DNA of 64,000 nt from Alitta virens (lineage: Eukaryota; Annelida; Polychaeta; Phyllodocida; Nereididae). Positions 33,291-45,500 of this stretch are shown in pieces. Location: contig OW028578.1 of assembly GCA_932294295.1 (NCBI GenBank), positions 34,370,685-34,434,684 of the forward strand, in the 5' to 3' direction. The first letter of the stretch is position 1; each line of letters opens with the position of its first letter. The notes under the pieces were generated by a model, which was not told the origin of the DNA, searched no databases, and was given only the letters and a program-made list of their open reading frames with translations. The position numbers and the translations under genes are program-made.

Positions 33291-35100
33291 ACACACATAA
33301 TTAGCTGAACTGCAAACACCAGGTAGCTCAGCTGCAATGTTGGAATAATATCAAGCCTCCTGGTGGATTGAGCCAGAACTACACTTATTCTCAAGCCAAA
33401 TTTATATCTCATCACATGGAGAGAACAAATAAAGGTTCTAGACTACATCAATCACAGAAACTGTAAAGTTTCAATACATAATGATTTTAAAGCTTAGCTT
33501 CAAGGGTTATTTTGTGTTAATGCTACTTTATGTGAACTGTGTCCTCCTTTTGTATAAAAGATAAGATATTGTCTTCGCTTGGTCGGCAAGGGTGGCGTTA
33601 GCTTCCCTCTGGTTATTTGTCTTTCCTGGGATATTTTGGTGAGAGCATGGGTAATTACTTCTGAGAGAGAACAAGCTAATGTTATTTAGAACTTTTAAAG
33701 TTGCCTTAGGGTAATTAAGTCTAATTAGAAATAAAACTCCTAATGCAGTTTCTGCAACTTCTACACATAGTTACAAACTTGCAGCAACGATTTAGACCAC
33801 TGACACTCACTTCTATGCCATTTTCTGAATCAATCAGTCTCTCTACACCTGCTGCATCCTCTAAGCTTTATGTTGTTTTGGTAGAAACACATACAGCTCT
33901 ACAAAATACAAAGCAGGTCCTATGTGAATTCAGCATTGTATTGATGCCCTGGTCCAAATCACTACAAAAAAACTCACTTTTTTGCAGTAAATTAAGAGCA
34001 AGATTCATTGTTTGTTTTGACTTTTCACAAACATTAAACTGTAAATTGGATACTTTCATTTGCTCTCAATGCCTATTTCACACAGAAATCAACCTCTCGG
34101 CAGACTCCGATGCTCGATATGCACCATTTCATCTTCATTTGCATTATTCTACAGCCTAATTTTGCCCTATTTTGGCTTTATTTTGCTTCAGCAGCACATC
34201 AGCACTACTTAGGGTAAGGTTTGTTAGTCCTAGGGTTAGGTCAAACAGGCTGGGCTTAGGGTTAGGGTGTTTTGATGTCCATCAAATCTAATCAGCTTGG
34301 AGGAAGTCAATTTTGTAAAATCAAACCAAGGCAGGAGCCTGACATAGCATCTCATGCTGTAGCAATTGTAGCATCATGCCCGCACTCAGCCCCTATGTCT
34401 GAGAAGTCAATGCAACTGCTGTCTTCATGAACAGTACAAATGTCACAAATGTATCCATTAAATGAGTGCAACTAAAGTTTAAAGTCATCTCAGTGAGTCA
34501 ATGTGTGATAGTTTTAGCCTTATCAGAGTAGAATATGTCATGAAGCCAAAAATATGAGGCAGGCTGCAATCATCAAGCCCACATGATTGTAAAATGTCAT
34601 GTCGGCACATTAGATTAATTTTTTGGCTATTTCCATATTAATATGCCAAGTTGTATAAAATTATTACAAAAAGACTAGTCCACAATCAACTTTTTTGTAG
34701 ACCAGCGACAGTGGCCACTACCTCCCCTTAAGGTTGCAGTCCACTAAAAAAATACTTATATAATTTAAGGTAAAAGCATCAGCCATAAGAAATTATTTTT
34801 CAAACGAGAATCTGAATATCAGTCCTGTTTTTTCCTAGTAGAACAGAAATTAATTTAGCCTCATCTAAATAGGGCAAAACCACAACTTTTTTCACGATTT
34901 TACCTTCTTTCTCACCATTTCCATATACAGTGGTTCTGAAGTTTTATTATTTAGCACAATCAGACACCTTTTTGCATGACATCAAAGAGAATCAAGCACT
35001 AAAATAAAGTCAAATAATTTTTTTAGTTTGGACATTAAATTCCCAGAATTTTTTTTTTTTTTAATATATATCTAATCACACTGGACTTTGTTTTTAGTGC
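33291..35100. other. Unannotated stretch
   Basis: No supported gene. Three or four copies of a TTAGGG-like motif occur at 34207-34268 among diverged sequence. A 138-residue ORF at 33743-34159 lacks recognisable motifs or splice context. Confidence 0.4.
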
Positions 35101-35104
35101 AGGA

Positions 35105-35390
35105 CTTAAATAACCCCCCCCAGAAGCGGGGAGGGAAATGCTTCCGCGCTTCGTCTGCACACAAAGTAGTGTGATTACTACGTCTTATTTCTTTCTTCCA
35201 AGAAACTACTCGCTGTGAAACTGGTTGAGACAATTTCTTTTGAGTTAAACTCTACCAACGTCATGAAATTTAACAACTTTACCGTGGAATTCCACCAACT
35301 GGAACCAACTATTTTTTACCGTATCCCTTGAGCTTTGCGTCAGTTCTCAGAAAGACCAGTGCTACCTCTAGCGTGCCAAAGACAATTCTC
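35105..35390. mobile_element. MITE family 3, copy 2 (diverged, inverted relative to copy 1)
   Basis: Shares long phrases with the reverse complement of 25379-25718: 'ggagggaaatgcttccgcgc', 'cacacaaagtagtg', 'taccgtggaattccacc' and 'gtatcccttgagctttg'. The ends are degraded. Confidence 0.7.
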
Positions 35391-36008
35391 CACAGGAAGC
35401 AGCACCTTTCAACTGCAGCAACACCATCTGGTGCTAAGTGTTGGTATCCAAGATCCTGCTGGACTCAGCTATGGCAATATGAAATTAGTATTCTTTAACA
35501 CAAAATTTTGTGAAACTCAATAATTGTTAGAAACTATAAACACAGTGTCTTTATTAATTAATTTCATTCAATCAAGATTTATGTATTATCATAATGCTAC
35601 AACATACAAAATGCAGAAATGTCCCTTGATAACTGAATTGGGATTAAATGAGTTTTCATGATGCAGTGTTTCGAAATGACACTAGCATCTCTTACTCTAC
35701 AGAATTGAACCAAAACATAGGCTACGCTACAGCAAAACCCTCAGTGAATCCCACATAGTACACAGGTATCATTAAAACAGTCAAGGGTTCATCCGACCGG
35801 CAGGAAGGTGGGTGTCACACTTTCATTTCCAGAGTAGAACTACAACACACACTTTTGTTTCCAGGGCTGAACTCAAACACCAATGCACTTACCCCAATGA
35901 AATTTCATACAGTAACACTCTACATGACCTAATGGATAGTCACACTGACATATCTCAGCTATGTTTTACAAAATTTGGGAAAAATTATTTATTGAGTGTT
36001 TATATAAA

Positions 36009-36250
36009 GTGGAACCTGTACTAGTGGTCACCTCTTTAGAGCAGCCACCTGGCCTAAGTGGTCAGTCTGATTCCCCCCGAAAGATTTACTGATATTTGTA
36101 CCTTGATTAGGCAGCCTCCTCCATTCTGTGGCCAGCAGTCTGCAGATTTTATTCCAAACAACCAGTGGACCTCTGCTGAGTGGTCAGCTGCCAGCATCAT
36201 TCACAGGCCAGCAGAGCCATGCAGTCTGCTGTTGTCTAACAAAAGACACA
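36009..36250. repeat. Possible interspersed repeat ('ggaacctgtactagtggtcacc' type)
   Basis: The 'gaacctg...aagtggtcacc' style of phrase recurs loosely at about 44127-44190. The class is unknown and the similarity is weak. Confidence 0.2.
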
Positions 36251-37816
36251 AGGCCTAACACTATGATGCTGGGAGCTTGATACAGTAGTCTTATTTTTCA
36301 GGTCTTAAGATATTTTTAGTTTAAAGTTTAATGCATTAAAGTACCATGCATTGTTACTGTTAATTTCTTCAACTGGTTAAAAGGTGACAGTCATAAAATT
36401 AGACACACTGATGTATTTTATTTCAAATCCAAATGAAATATGTTCAACTGTCATTAGTTTTCAACAGGAATACTTAATGTATGATTACGATTTATTTGTT
36501 TACTTCTGTGACCACATAGTTCTAACCTTAAGACAGTAAACAAATCTATGTTTAGTGCTAGCTCCTATTTTTGGAATGCTGCTTGCAAATTGTAATATAT
36601 TTCACAGTAACCATTTTAAGAAAATTTCAAATAGTCCATTTTTATAAAAAAGATCAAGAATAAGAATAGAATGTCTATAGTTATAAACATAGAGTTTTCA
36701 TTGAAAATATGTTCAGCGCTGGTGCAACACTGAGCTCATCTACACCTGACTTTATCAGCACCACTTAACACAGGTTGCACTGTTGTGTGTGCGATGAACC
36801 GAAACGATTGCCACTTGGCCTACATAGCCTGTTACGCAATGCTAATGAGAGTCCAAGATGTCCTATTTTTTTAACTCTTCAATTTCTCATTTGTTCTTTA
36901 TATTCTGGCAAGTCTGTTCAGAGTAAACCAAGTGAGCATCAAAAGTAATGTATATCTTCTTCCTTTCTGCCATTAAATTTTTCTGTTTCAAAGATTTTAT
37001 GCACAATACGGATCAGTTCCCTAGAATTATCAGAAACATGTTCCCTTAACTAATCTACAACTAGGATTACCATTTATATGTCCAAAATAGTCAGATATGG
37101 GCTATGGCAATGATTCTAAGGAATATATATGAAATTCAGGCATAATGTTATGCCACATAAAGATGTTGGGTACACTTTCATGAAACTTTAAGGTTTGTAT
37201 TTACTTGTATTTCAATACATAAAGTCCAAATACAAATAAATACAAAATCATTATTTTGTATGGAATGCTATCGGCCACACTGAAAACTTCTCTGCATACA
37301 TTGTGTGTGTACTAAACATCAACAGGCATTACAAAAACCCGTTTTGGATTTAATGAAGGTTAATCATTATAATAGTCGTAGGTGAAGCTCCAATTCAACA
37401 ATATGCCTTTTGCGCACAAAAGCTTCATTGCTGCACATACAGCAACCTTCTAGTAGCAATTTGCTGAAAGTTTTCGTATCAACTCAGTCCTTGGCCTTCA
37501 CCATCCTTCAGTTTTCAACATGGACACTGTTCACCCAAAGGCTGGTTGAGTAAAGATACCTCTCAGGTGCCTTGGATTGTAGTTAAAGTGACTCTGTCCT
37601 ATGACCAGAATTTTGCAGAAATAAATCATGGTTGATGACGGATCATCATCATCAAAGGAAGATGATCATGAAATTCCACCTTCCAATTTAAAGTCAAAAC
37701 TCAAAATCAAGTGAAAATGTTGGTTGGGGCCAGGTAAAATGTGCATGTTTGCTTCAAGATCAAATGAACAAAATACCACCTAGAACAATTGCAAGCCAAC
37801 ATCAAGTAAAGAAAGT
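36251..37816. other. Unannotated stretch
   Basis: Nothing recognisable. Short ORFs only. Confidence 0.4.
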
Positions 37817-38004
37817 GTGTGTGTGTGTGATTAGGGCTTTACGTCCTGTATTTCTGCACCAGTTGGGCTAATTAGGACAGGCAGAGACCATGGCAATGAG
37901 ACGAAGGATGAAACAGCCATCCAACTTAGGCTCGACCGGGAATCGAACCTGGGACCCAGCGGTTGGAAGCCCAGAGCACTACCTCTGAGCTAGGCTGCCG
38001 CCCT
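37817..38004 (-). mobile_element. SINE family 1 copy with 13-bp target duplication
   Basis: Flanked by aagtaaagaaagt at 37804-37816 and 38005-38017. It begins with a (gt)n run, then 'gattagggctttacgtcctg'. The head is at the right. Confidence 0.93.
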
Positions 38005-38980
38005 AAGTAAAGAAAGTCCGATACATCTTTGAACTGGTCTTTAGCTGTGGATGTGCCTTACAAGGACCTCAAGTTCATCAAAACCAGACCGCAGTGTGAA
38101 GTTATACGTACGTCTCAACATATCAAGGTGTGTTTTGCAGGCATTCCTGAGACAGCATTTAGTATTTGGTTGGTAAAATTATACTCCTTGACCAAAAAAA
38201 ACAGCAATAGTAAATGCTATGTTAGCCATGAACCCTGATGAGAATAAACCAGGTCAAAATATGGCACTGGTCATGGAGACATCCGTTTTTCCAACAATCA
38301 TATCTTCTGTGATGGAATAAGCAGACCTCATCATTCAGGTTTCATGGTATCTATTCCCCCATTCTGGAGCTATATAAAGTTTTATAAATGTGACCAAATG
38401 GTTGTCTGCTTCCTGCAAAGCATCCCTTGAAAATACAGAATATAATTTACTAGTAGTAGGTACTTTGAATGTAGTCAATGACTCTGCAGAACATGGCATA
38501 CATTTTGGTCTAATTTTCTTCAGGCATCAAAGAATGAAACTAACTATCAAAATTTATTCCATATTGTTGAAGATTGGCCACAAAGAACTCCCATATCTGA
38601 GAAAGGGAAAAAAGCAATTCGCATAAAATGTCCAGTGGAAAATCGGTCATTGGCACTGTATTTGTGTCTCTGAAGATAACAATTTGCATTGGAAACATGG
38701 TTAATCTTAATGGTGATGAGTTTCAGCAAGAATTAGTTATTTGATTGGTTTTTTTTATTTGTAGTTGGGTTTTTTTATTTATTGATATAATTTCATTTTT
38801 AATCACATAATATGACAATCGAACAACTGAGCCCATGCTTGGATCTAAATATTTTACGTGATTGGCACGAATTTCGAAAAGGGAGTCCATTTTCTTTAAG
38901 ATATAAGTAATTTTGGAGTATTGGTGTAATTTATTACTTTTAATGATGGCAGTGTAGTATTGCTTGAGCACTATCGATAT

Positions 38981-39488
38981 CGTCTATCTCATGGAAGAGT
39001 GAAATTTGCAATTTTCAGGAGAGCTTATTTTGTTTTCACTTCTCTCAAAACACCAAATGCTCGATATTTCACAGGTAACTCAAAGCATATTTGAAATCAA
39101 TCAAATCACCAGTTCAAGCAGAGTATAGTGATATGAATTTTGTAGGGTATCGGAGAGAAATAAGCTGTATTTTTCAATATAGCAGCACCAAGCCAATTTA
39201 CACTAAGTTATCTTAGCATTTACACTAAATGGCTTGTTTCCACAATGCTTTGACAACTGAACAAAAATAACTCAGACAATGAGTTATTTACAGCTTTTTA
39301 TACAACTTCAATTCTGAACTGTCAAATTCCTGGTAGAAATATGTTAAAGTTGTGAAAATTGCTGTAAAAAAATGCTTTGTTTTTTCTGTGAAATATCGAG
39401 GATTTGGTGTTTGAGAGAAATGAAAACAAAATAGGCTTTCCTGAAAATTGCAAATTTCACTTCGGCACAGTCTTCCATGAGATAGACG
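38981..39488. mobile_element. Foldback element with ~95-bp terminal inverted repeats
   Basis: The left arm starts CGTCTATCTCATGGAAGA and runs to about 39075. The right arm, from about 39390, is its reverse complement and ends in GATAGACG. There is a short loss in the right arm and scattered mismatches. No ORF in the ~315-bp centre. Confidence 0.85.
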
Positions 39489-40045
39489 TTAATAGTCAAA
39501 ATGAGATATGAATTCAAAACTGGTCTAATTTGAATTAGATCAGTCTTCCATGAGACAGATTATGTGCTTTCATTGATCTAGGTTTTTATTTTAGATTTTT
39601 CACTGGTTGTTTGCAACTTTATATTGATACTTGACTCAATGGAGCACTTTATCTACTAGTAAAACTGGTAAATATAACAATTCTTTAAATTATTTTGGTG
39701 TTAGGTTAATATTTACAATCCTTGTGGTCTTTCTTGTTGAATATAAAAGCTGATTTACAAGGTTTTCCGCATTATTCATAATTTGAACCCGAAGTTTCAA
39801 ATTGTTGGTGGATACCTAAATATTATTTGATTTCCATGGAAATGTGCCTGACAGAGTATGCTGGCATGGAGAACAAATTGGGAACTAACACAGACCAAAG
39901 TTTGGTGTTTGAAACTTTCATCAGGCAGCTGATTCACCCAATTGAGCATGACAATTCTATGATCAGATATTTAATAAGTGTATGCGCATGAATTGAAGAA
40001 ACATTTACGGCTGTCATTGCCATACCAAGTCAAATTAGAAAAGAT

Positions 40046-40780
40046 ATGATGTCTGATACCAATGGTGTTGAAAGCATAGTTGTTAAGATTGTTATTAACA
40101 AAGAAAAGATATTTCTAATTTTGTTATATAAACCACCTAGGATCAATAATGATAATTTGGTGTCAGCAATCTCAAATATATTAGACAAATGTGCATTGGA
40201 TAGTAACTGCTTTTACCTGTTTGGTGATTTCAATGTCAATCTTAAAATCACACCAAATGCTATGTCTGATGTCTTTGATTCTTACAATTTGAAAAATGTC
40301 ATAAAAGAGCCGACATGTTTTAAAAGTGTTTCTAATCCCACTCTGATTGATCCTATTGTCACAAATAGTGCACAGAGGCTTATGGCATGTCTAAATGTAT
40401 GTTTAGGAGTCAGTGACTTTCACAATATTGTATGTGCTGCTACAAGAGTAAATTGTCCAAAATTTATTCCACATGCTGTAACATATAGATCTTACAAGAA
40501 ATTTGATGAAGCAAAATTTACTGAGGAATTGAATACGGCCCCTTTCCATGTGGGTTTGGTGTTTGATGATGTAAATGACAGCATGTGGTATCACAATAGA
40601 CTACTTAGTGAGATTGTTGATTCTCATGCACCCCTTAAGAAGAAGGTTATTCAGAGAAAGCAAGTTCCCTACATGAATGGTCCACTGCGAAAAGCAATCA
40701 ATGTGAAAGCCATGTTAAGACGAAAATTCAACAAATTCAAAAGTCAAAATGCATGGCTGAAATTTAGAAAAACAGCGTAA
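40046..40780 (+). pseudogene. LINE ORF2, endonuclease part (frameshifted from the reverse transcriptase)
   Basis: The translation shows the end of an apurinic-type endonuclease domain: LYKPPRINN, the FGDFNVNL motif, then GVSDFHNIV with the catalytic-type His. The N-terminal third is missing or decayed. The frame closes at 40780. The next ORF continues the same protein in another frame, and the junction falls at an A-rich run near 40767-40775, consistent with a one-base change. This and the following entry are one non-LTR retrotransposon of the jockey/CR1/L2-like group (inference from the domains). Confidence 0.85.
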
Positions 40781-40808
40781 TTATGTTAATAAATTAAAAA
40801 GAGAGTCA

Positions 40809-42665
40809 ATGTTGAAGTACTTTCAAGAAAGATGTGTAAAGACAAAAAATGCTAGAGATTTTTGGAAGACAATCTCCCCATTTATGTCTGACAAACATTC
40901 AGGCTCAATTGACTGCATTTCTCTGCGTGAGAATGAATGTATTATCGCAAACCAAAATGAAGTAGCAAATTTGTTTAATGCTTATTTTGTTAATATTACA
41001 GAAAATCTGGCAGAACCCAACAACCTAAAAGACATAAATACATTGGATCTTTTAGATCATTACTCTGGTCACTCAAGCATAACTTTCATTCAGAACTATG
41101 TCAATCAGCTGTCTATCACTCCTTTTGCTTTCACAACTGTCACAAATTCTCAAGTCTCAAACAAACTCAAGGGATTAAATTGTAAGAAGGCCATTGGCTA
41201 TGATTGCATTCCAGCCAAGTTATTGAAAGTAGGTGCTGACTCATTAGGTCCACATTTGTGCAAACTTATAAATATTAGTTTTTCACAGGAAATTTACCCT
41301 GATGATCTCAAACATGCTGAAGTTGTACCCTTGTTCAAGAAGAAAGATAAGTTTGACAAGGCCAACTACAGGCCAGTGAGTATTCTAATCAGTCTTTCAA
41401 AAGTCGTAGAAGGTTTAATATGTGACCAGCTGATGTCTTATTTTGAAAATATACTGTGTAAAGAACTTTCAGCTTACAGGAAATACTATGGAAGCAGTAA
41501 TGTTTTAGTGCATTGTGTAGAGCAATGGAAACGTGCATTAGATAATGGTGACACTGTAGGATGTATAATGATGGATCTATCAAAGGCTTTCGATAGTATT
41601 CCCCATGGCCTTACAATTGCTAAATTAGCTGCATATGGTGCTGATCATAAAAGTTGTAATTTCATCAGAAGTTATCTATTTTATAGAAAACAGAGAGTAA
41701 GGTTAGGAGCCTGTAAAAGTGAATGGTTGCATGTGGAAAGGGGTGTCCCCCAGGGGTCACTGACTGGACCAGTTTTGTTCAATATTTTTCTTAATGATCT
41801 TGTGATGATGTTGAAAGGTAAATGTCACATATACAATTATGCAGATGACAATTCTTTAGCCTATTTTCATAAAGATCCATCTATTGTAAAAAGTAAATTA
41901 GAAAATGCTTCTCACTGTGCTCTAGAATGGTTTAAGTTAAATCACATGGAAGCAAATCCATCAAAGTTTCAGTCTATTGTTTTTAGCAGGCAAAAGTGTG
42001 ATATTATGTTTTGTTTTGATGGAAATGTTATTCAAACAGAAAACTGTGTCAAACTACTAGGTGTTTATATAGATGATCAACTAAATTTCAATCAACATAT
42101 AAAGGAAATAACTGTGAAATGTGCTAGGCAAGTAAGTGCTCTTAGGAGATTGTCAAAGAAACTAAGTGTGCCATGTAAAATGAAGATTCTTGAAGCTTTT
42201 GTCTTATCAAATTTCAGTTATTGTTCAACACTCTATCATTTTTGTAATGTAACTGATAGCAGAAAAATGGAAAAGCTTTATGAAAAAGCCCTACGATATG
42301 TCTATTTAGATTTTGAATCAACATATCTTATGCTATTAAGAAAATGTAATAAATCATCTTTGTATTTAACAAGAATAAGGGAGCTATTGCTAGCAGTATT
42401 CAAGATAAGAAATGATATGATGCCACCTATAGACATTTTTAAAGTACAAAATTCACCTTATGATATGAGATATATACACTTGAAGACAAAAACTTTTAAT
42501 ACAGTAAGATATGGTTTTAAATCTTTACAACATCATGGCGCTATGTATTTTAACAGCCTAAATTTAACAAGAGATTTTGACAACATTATTGACTTTAAAG
42601 ACTTCATCAGAAATTGGGTACCAAATTGTCTATGTGGTTTATGTGTTTTATGTGATTTTAAATAA
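40809..42665 (+). CDS. LINE ORF2, reverse transcriptase and C-terminal region
   Basis: A 618-residue uninterrupted ORF. Visible motifs in order are NCKKAIGYDCIPAKLLK, YRPVSIL, MDLSKAFDSIPHG, GVPQGSLTGPVLFNIFLND, the catalytic YADD and KLLGVYIDDQLNFNQH. A C-terminal region follows, ending with several Cys (CLCGLCVLC). It would nick and copy its own RNA into the chromosome. The reading frame is open throughout and the YADD is intact, so the copy is young. The frameshift before it and the incomplete endonuclease make autonomous mobility unlikely. Confidence 0.9.
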   Translation: MLKYFQERCVKTKNARDFWKTISPFMSDKHSGSIDCISLRENECIIANQNEVANLFNAYFVNITENLAEPNNLKDINTLDLLDHYSGHSSITFIQNYVNQLSITPFAFTTVTNSQVSNKLKGLNCKKAIGYDCIPAKLLKVGADSLGPHLCKLINISFSQEIYPDDLKHAEVVPLFKKKDKFDKANYRPVSILISLSKVVEGLICDQLMSYFENILCKELSAYRKYYGSSNVLVHCVEQWKRALDNGDTVGCIMMDLSKAFDSIPHGLTIAKLAAYGADHKSCNFIRSYLFYRKQRVRLGACKSEWLHVERGVPQGSLTGPVLFNIFLNDLVMMLKGKCHIYNYADDNSLAYFHKDPSIVKSKLENASHCALEWFKLNHMEANPSKFQSIVFSRQKCDIMFCFDGNVIQTENCVKLLGVYIDDQLNFNQHIKEITVKCARQVSALRRLSKKLSVPCKMKILEAFVLSNFSYCSTLYHFCNVTDSRKMEKLYEKALRYVYLDFESTYLMLLRKCNKSSLYLTRIRELLLAVFKIRNDMMPPIDIFKVQNSPYDMRYIHLKTKTFNTVRYGFKSLQHHGAMYFNSLNLTRDFDNIIDFKDFIRNWVPNCLCGLCVLCDFK

Positions 42666-42868
42666 TGCTTACCTCTATATTTCCATTATACGATTTTAAG
42701 TTACATTGTGATTTTAATGATGATCCTATATTATCAACTTAATTTTTGCATGATCTTTTGTTATTATCTTTGTTTTTGTTGTTTTATGTCGGCAAAAAGC
42801 GCTTGCGCTTATGTTTTATACTTTGTACATTTTATGCGACAATAAATAAAAGTTTTTACTTACTTACT
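42666..42868 (+). mobile_element. LINE 3' UTR and tail
   Basis: After the stop the sequence ends 'caataaataaaagtttttacttacttactt', a poly(A)-signal-like phrase and a short (actt)n tail as in CR1/L2-type elements. Confidence 0.7.
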
Positions 42869-42979
42869 TTAAAAGTATGGGATGCTAAGGAATATGAAGG
42901 AAGCAACACAATTTTTAGCAGTTTTTCTAGATTTTCCATCATTATGAAAAAAAGAAGAAGGACGAAACAAATGTCAAAA

Positions 42980-43800
42980 TGAAGCTTAAAAGTGAAAGTA
43001 TTATAATCTAGATATCATTGGCAAAATATTACTTATGTAATGATCATAGAGTCATTGATATGAGGGTTCTGAAAGAGTACCACATTTTCATATTTTCCTG
43101 ATCATATAAAATTATCTGTCACTAATGATCATGAAACCCCAGAAATGTATCTCTACACTATTTTAGACATATTCTTATTAAGTTGTGTATGCATGTAGGT
43201 GCAGTAGTGTGTGAGTCCTGCTCTGGAAACGGAATTTTGTTATATTTTTTTCATTTTTCTCTTAATATGTTAAAACACAGCTAAGATATGTCAATATAGA
43301 GTAATAACATATAAAATGTTGTTAGGGTAAGTGCATTAATGCTAAAGTTCTGCTCCAGAAACACAATTTTACACAATTTTTAGCATTTTTTTCATTATTA
43401 TGCAATCAGCATGAAATTAATATCGAAATGAAGTTTCAAAATTGAAAATACTATAATTTAGATTTTTTATTGATACAATTTCATTCATGTAGCGTCAATA
43501 TTGTCTTTTGTATGGAGGTTTGAAAAAGAAGAATTTTCCCAATTTTTCCCTAATTTTGAAAATTATCTAGTGTTTACGGCTTTGAGACCCCCAAAAGGCA
43601 CCACTGCACCGTTTGAGGACAACGTTTTAAGGATGTGTAGTACTGCCAAAGTTCTGCTCCGTTAAAAAAAATTCTATTTTTTCCAAATTTTGTAAAGCAT
43701 AGCAACATGTGTCAATATGACACACCACTGGGCCAAATAGAGTATTACTGTACTAAATTGTGTAAGGGTAAGTGCTTTAGTGTTAAACTTCTGGTCCGGA
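42980..43800. repeat. Old diverged repeat with internal tandem structure
   Basis: 'gaagctt(a)aaa..tgaaa.tactataat' recurs at about 42979 and 43430. A 'ctgctc(t/c)(g/a)gaaac' phrase recurs near 43221, 43352, 43660 and 43793. This indicates diverged units of a few hundred bp, related to 1060-1870. Confidence 0.5.
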
Positions 43801-44690
43801 AACGAAAGTGTTACGCCTGCCCTCCCACTCGACCGTCAGACGGACATTGATGATAACAATAACCCTCTTCGAAACTTCGTTAGCTGAGGGTTAAAAACAT
43901 GGAACTAACAGTAACACCTTTTAAACGTAACTCCTACTGGAGGAGGAAACTTTAACTGTTGCTTAATTATTTCCTGTATTAACCGACTTATCAGAAAAAA
44001 AAGAAGAAAAAAAAAAAACACCAAAAAAGTACACACACAACGAAATTACTTGGTGTTAAAGACAATTAATGGAATTTTTAAAAACTAAGAAAGAAACCAT
44101 GACATATTTCCTATATGCAGTCGAACCTGACCTAAGCCACCCACCTAGAATGGTCATGCACCTGCTATAAACGACCATTACACCTATCTTGAACAACCAT
44201 TCATGGCAAATGTAAAACGCAGTATAATTTCATATCCATCACTTCATCATTATATTTGCCTCTGATAGACATACTTTCCCAACACTAGAACAGAATAGTT
44301 TTATACTGTGGAAATAATTTCACTACAGATTATTTTGGAGAATGTTAACACAAGCATACATTATATTAGAGTATAAACATATTTTCAGTTTTATATTAAT
44401 TCATTTGGTAGCCAATATCCATTTTCTTTTTGCAAACAACTCTACATTTGTAATATATGATTGACAGTTACTGATTAGTAGGAGCAATGAATAATATAAT
44501 TATATACTTTCAATAAATTCAGATTATACTGATACTATAATTTCCTGAAACATTATTTTGATGTCTAATACCAACTAATCATATTAATATATTCCTAATT
44601 ACTATTCAACATAACTGATGGACTTGTATCACCTATCAATTCATGTTTACTGGTCATAATACTTGAAGACGTACCCCATGACATCCATGA
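43801..44690. other. Unannotated stretch
   Basis: AT-rich, no exon recognised. Confidence 0.4.
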
Positions 44691-44693
44691 CGC

Positions 44694-44701
44694 TATAAAA
44701 G
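44694..44701 (+). promoter_or_regulatory. TATA box
   Basis: TATAAAAG 48 bp upstream of an ATG. If transcription starts about 30 bp downstream of the TATA box, the leader would be about 18 nt. Confidence 0.5.
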
Positions 44702-44741
44702 ACGCAGAAAATGACTCCAAGACGTCAAACTTAACGTCACC

Positions 44742-44799
44742 ATGTAGGTCTACGTTGCGCTCCTCCTCCTGGCCTGCGTCGTGACTACCCTGGCATCTG
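44742..44799 (+). pseudogene. Signal-peptide exon with an in-frame TAG at codon 2
   Basis: Read from ATG 44742 the frame is M-stop-VYVALLLLACVVTTLASG, followed by a possible donor (g|gttgag). The GC-rich hydrophobic stretch is a convincing signal-peptide core. Either codon 2 has been changed to TAG, which would break the gene, or the exon really starts after that tag as a splice acceptor at 44748 and the ATG is in an upstream exon. The TATA box argues for the first. It may be the first exon of the Gly/Tyr-rich gene whose last exon is at 47440, but a direct join is out of phase (1 against 2), so a middle exon or a different donor would be needed. Confidence 0.45.
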
Positions 44800-44810
44800 G
44801 TTGAGTTGGA

Positions 44811-44882
44811 ATAGAATAGAACAGAATACAATAGAATACAAAAGAATAGCATAGAAGAGCATTGAATAGAATAGAATAGCAT
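44811..44882. repeat. (aatag)n-like microsatellite
   Basis: Imperfect repeats of aatagaatagaa in the possible intron. Confidence 0.85.
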
Positions 44883-45500
44883 AAATACATAAATAAGAGT
44901 CGATACAATAAGTTAAAATATTATTTTCATGTGTTTTTTAGCAACACAAAAAAAAAAAGTTCTATTTCACGATTTGTAGTTAATAATAAACTAAAATAAA
45001 AAGATTTCCTGATGAAAAAAAGATTTTAGAAACAATGATGAAATAGGATTTACTGTTTGTAATATGATAATTTCACCAGTGGGTGACAACGAAATAAATT
45101 ACATAAAAAAGATGAACGTGGCAGGTTTTTCTGAAGTCTGCACTTTTTGTTTCTCAAAATAAAACAGCTGAAATACTTACATCGATTCACAGTAGTACTA
45201 GCATTCTATTCAAGTGATGGGTGGCTGGAGGAATTATTAAAATATTAACAATTTCGTTGAATAGAATTAATTGAACTAAAAGCGCGTGTGTAGACGTACA
45301 TAAGAAAAATTTGGCAGACATGTTTTTTTTTTCCTGAGTATCGTGACAAAATTGCAAGGAGCAGCACAAATGCAGAATAGACAGAAATATTGGCAAAAAT
45401 TCAAAGGCCAGTGTCCTGGCTGATAAAAACACTTCTGGGAAAGAAATAACTTCACCTTCCTATTGTGTCCATTGTATTTTCTGCTCCTCCTTTGCGACTA

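Noticed and set aside
33743..34159. 138-residue ORF on the plus strand
   Set aside because: No signal peptide, domain or splice context. Composition (Leu/Ser/Thr-rich) fits chance translation.
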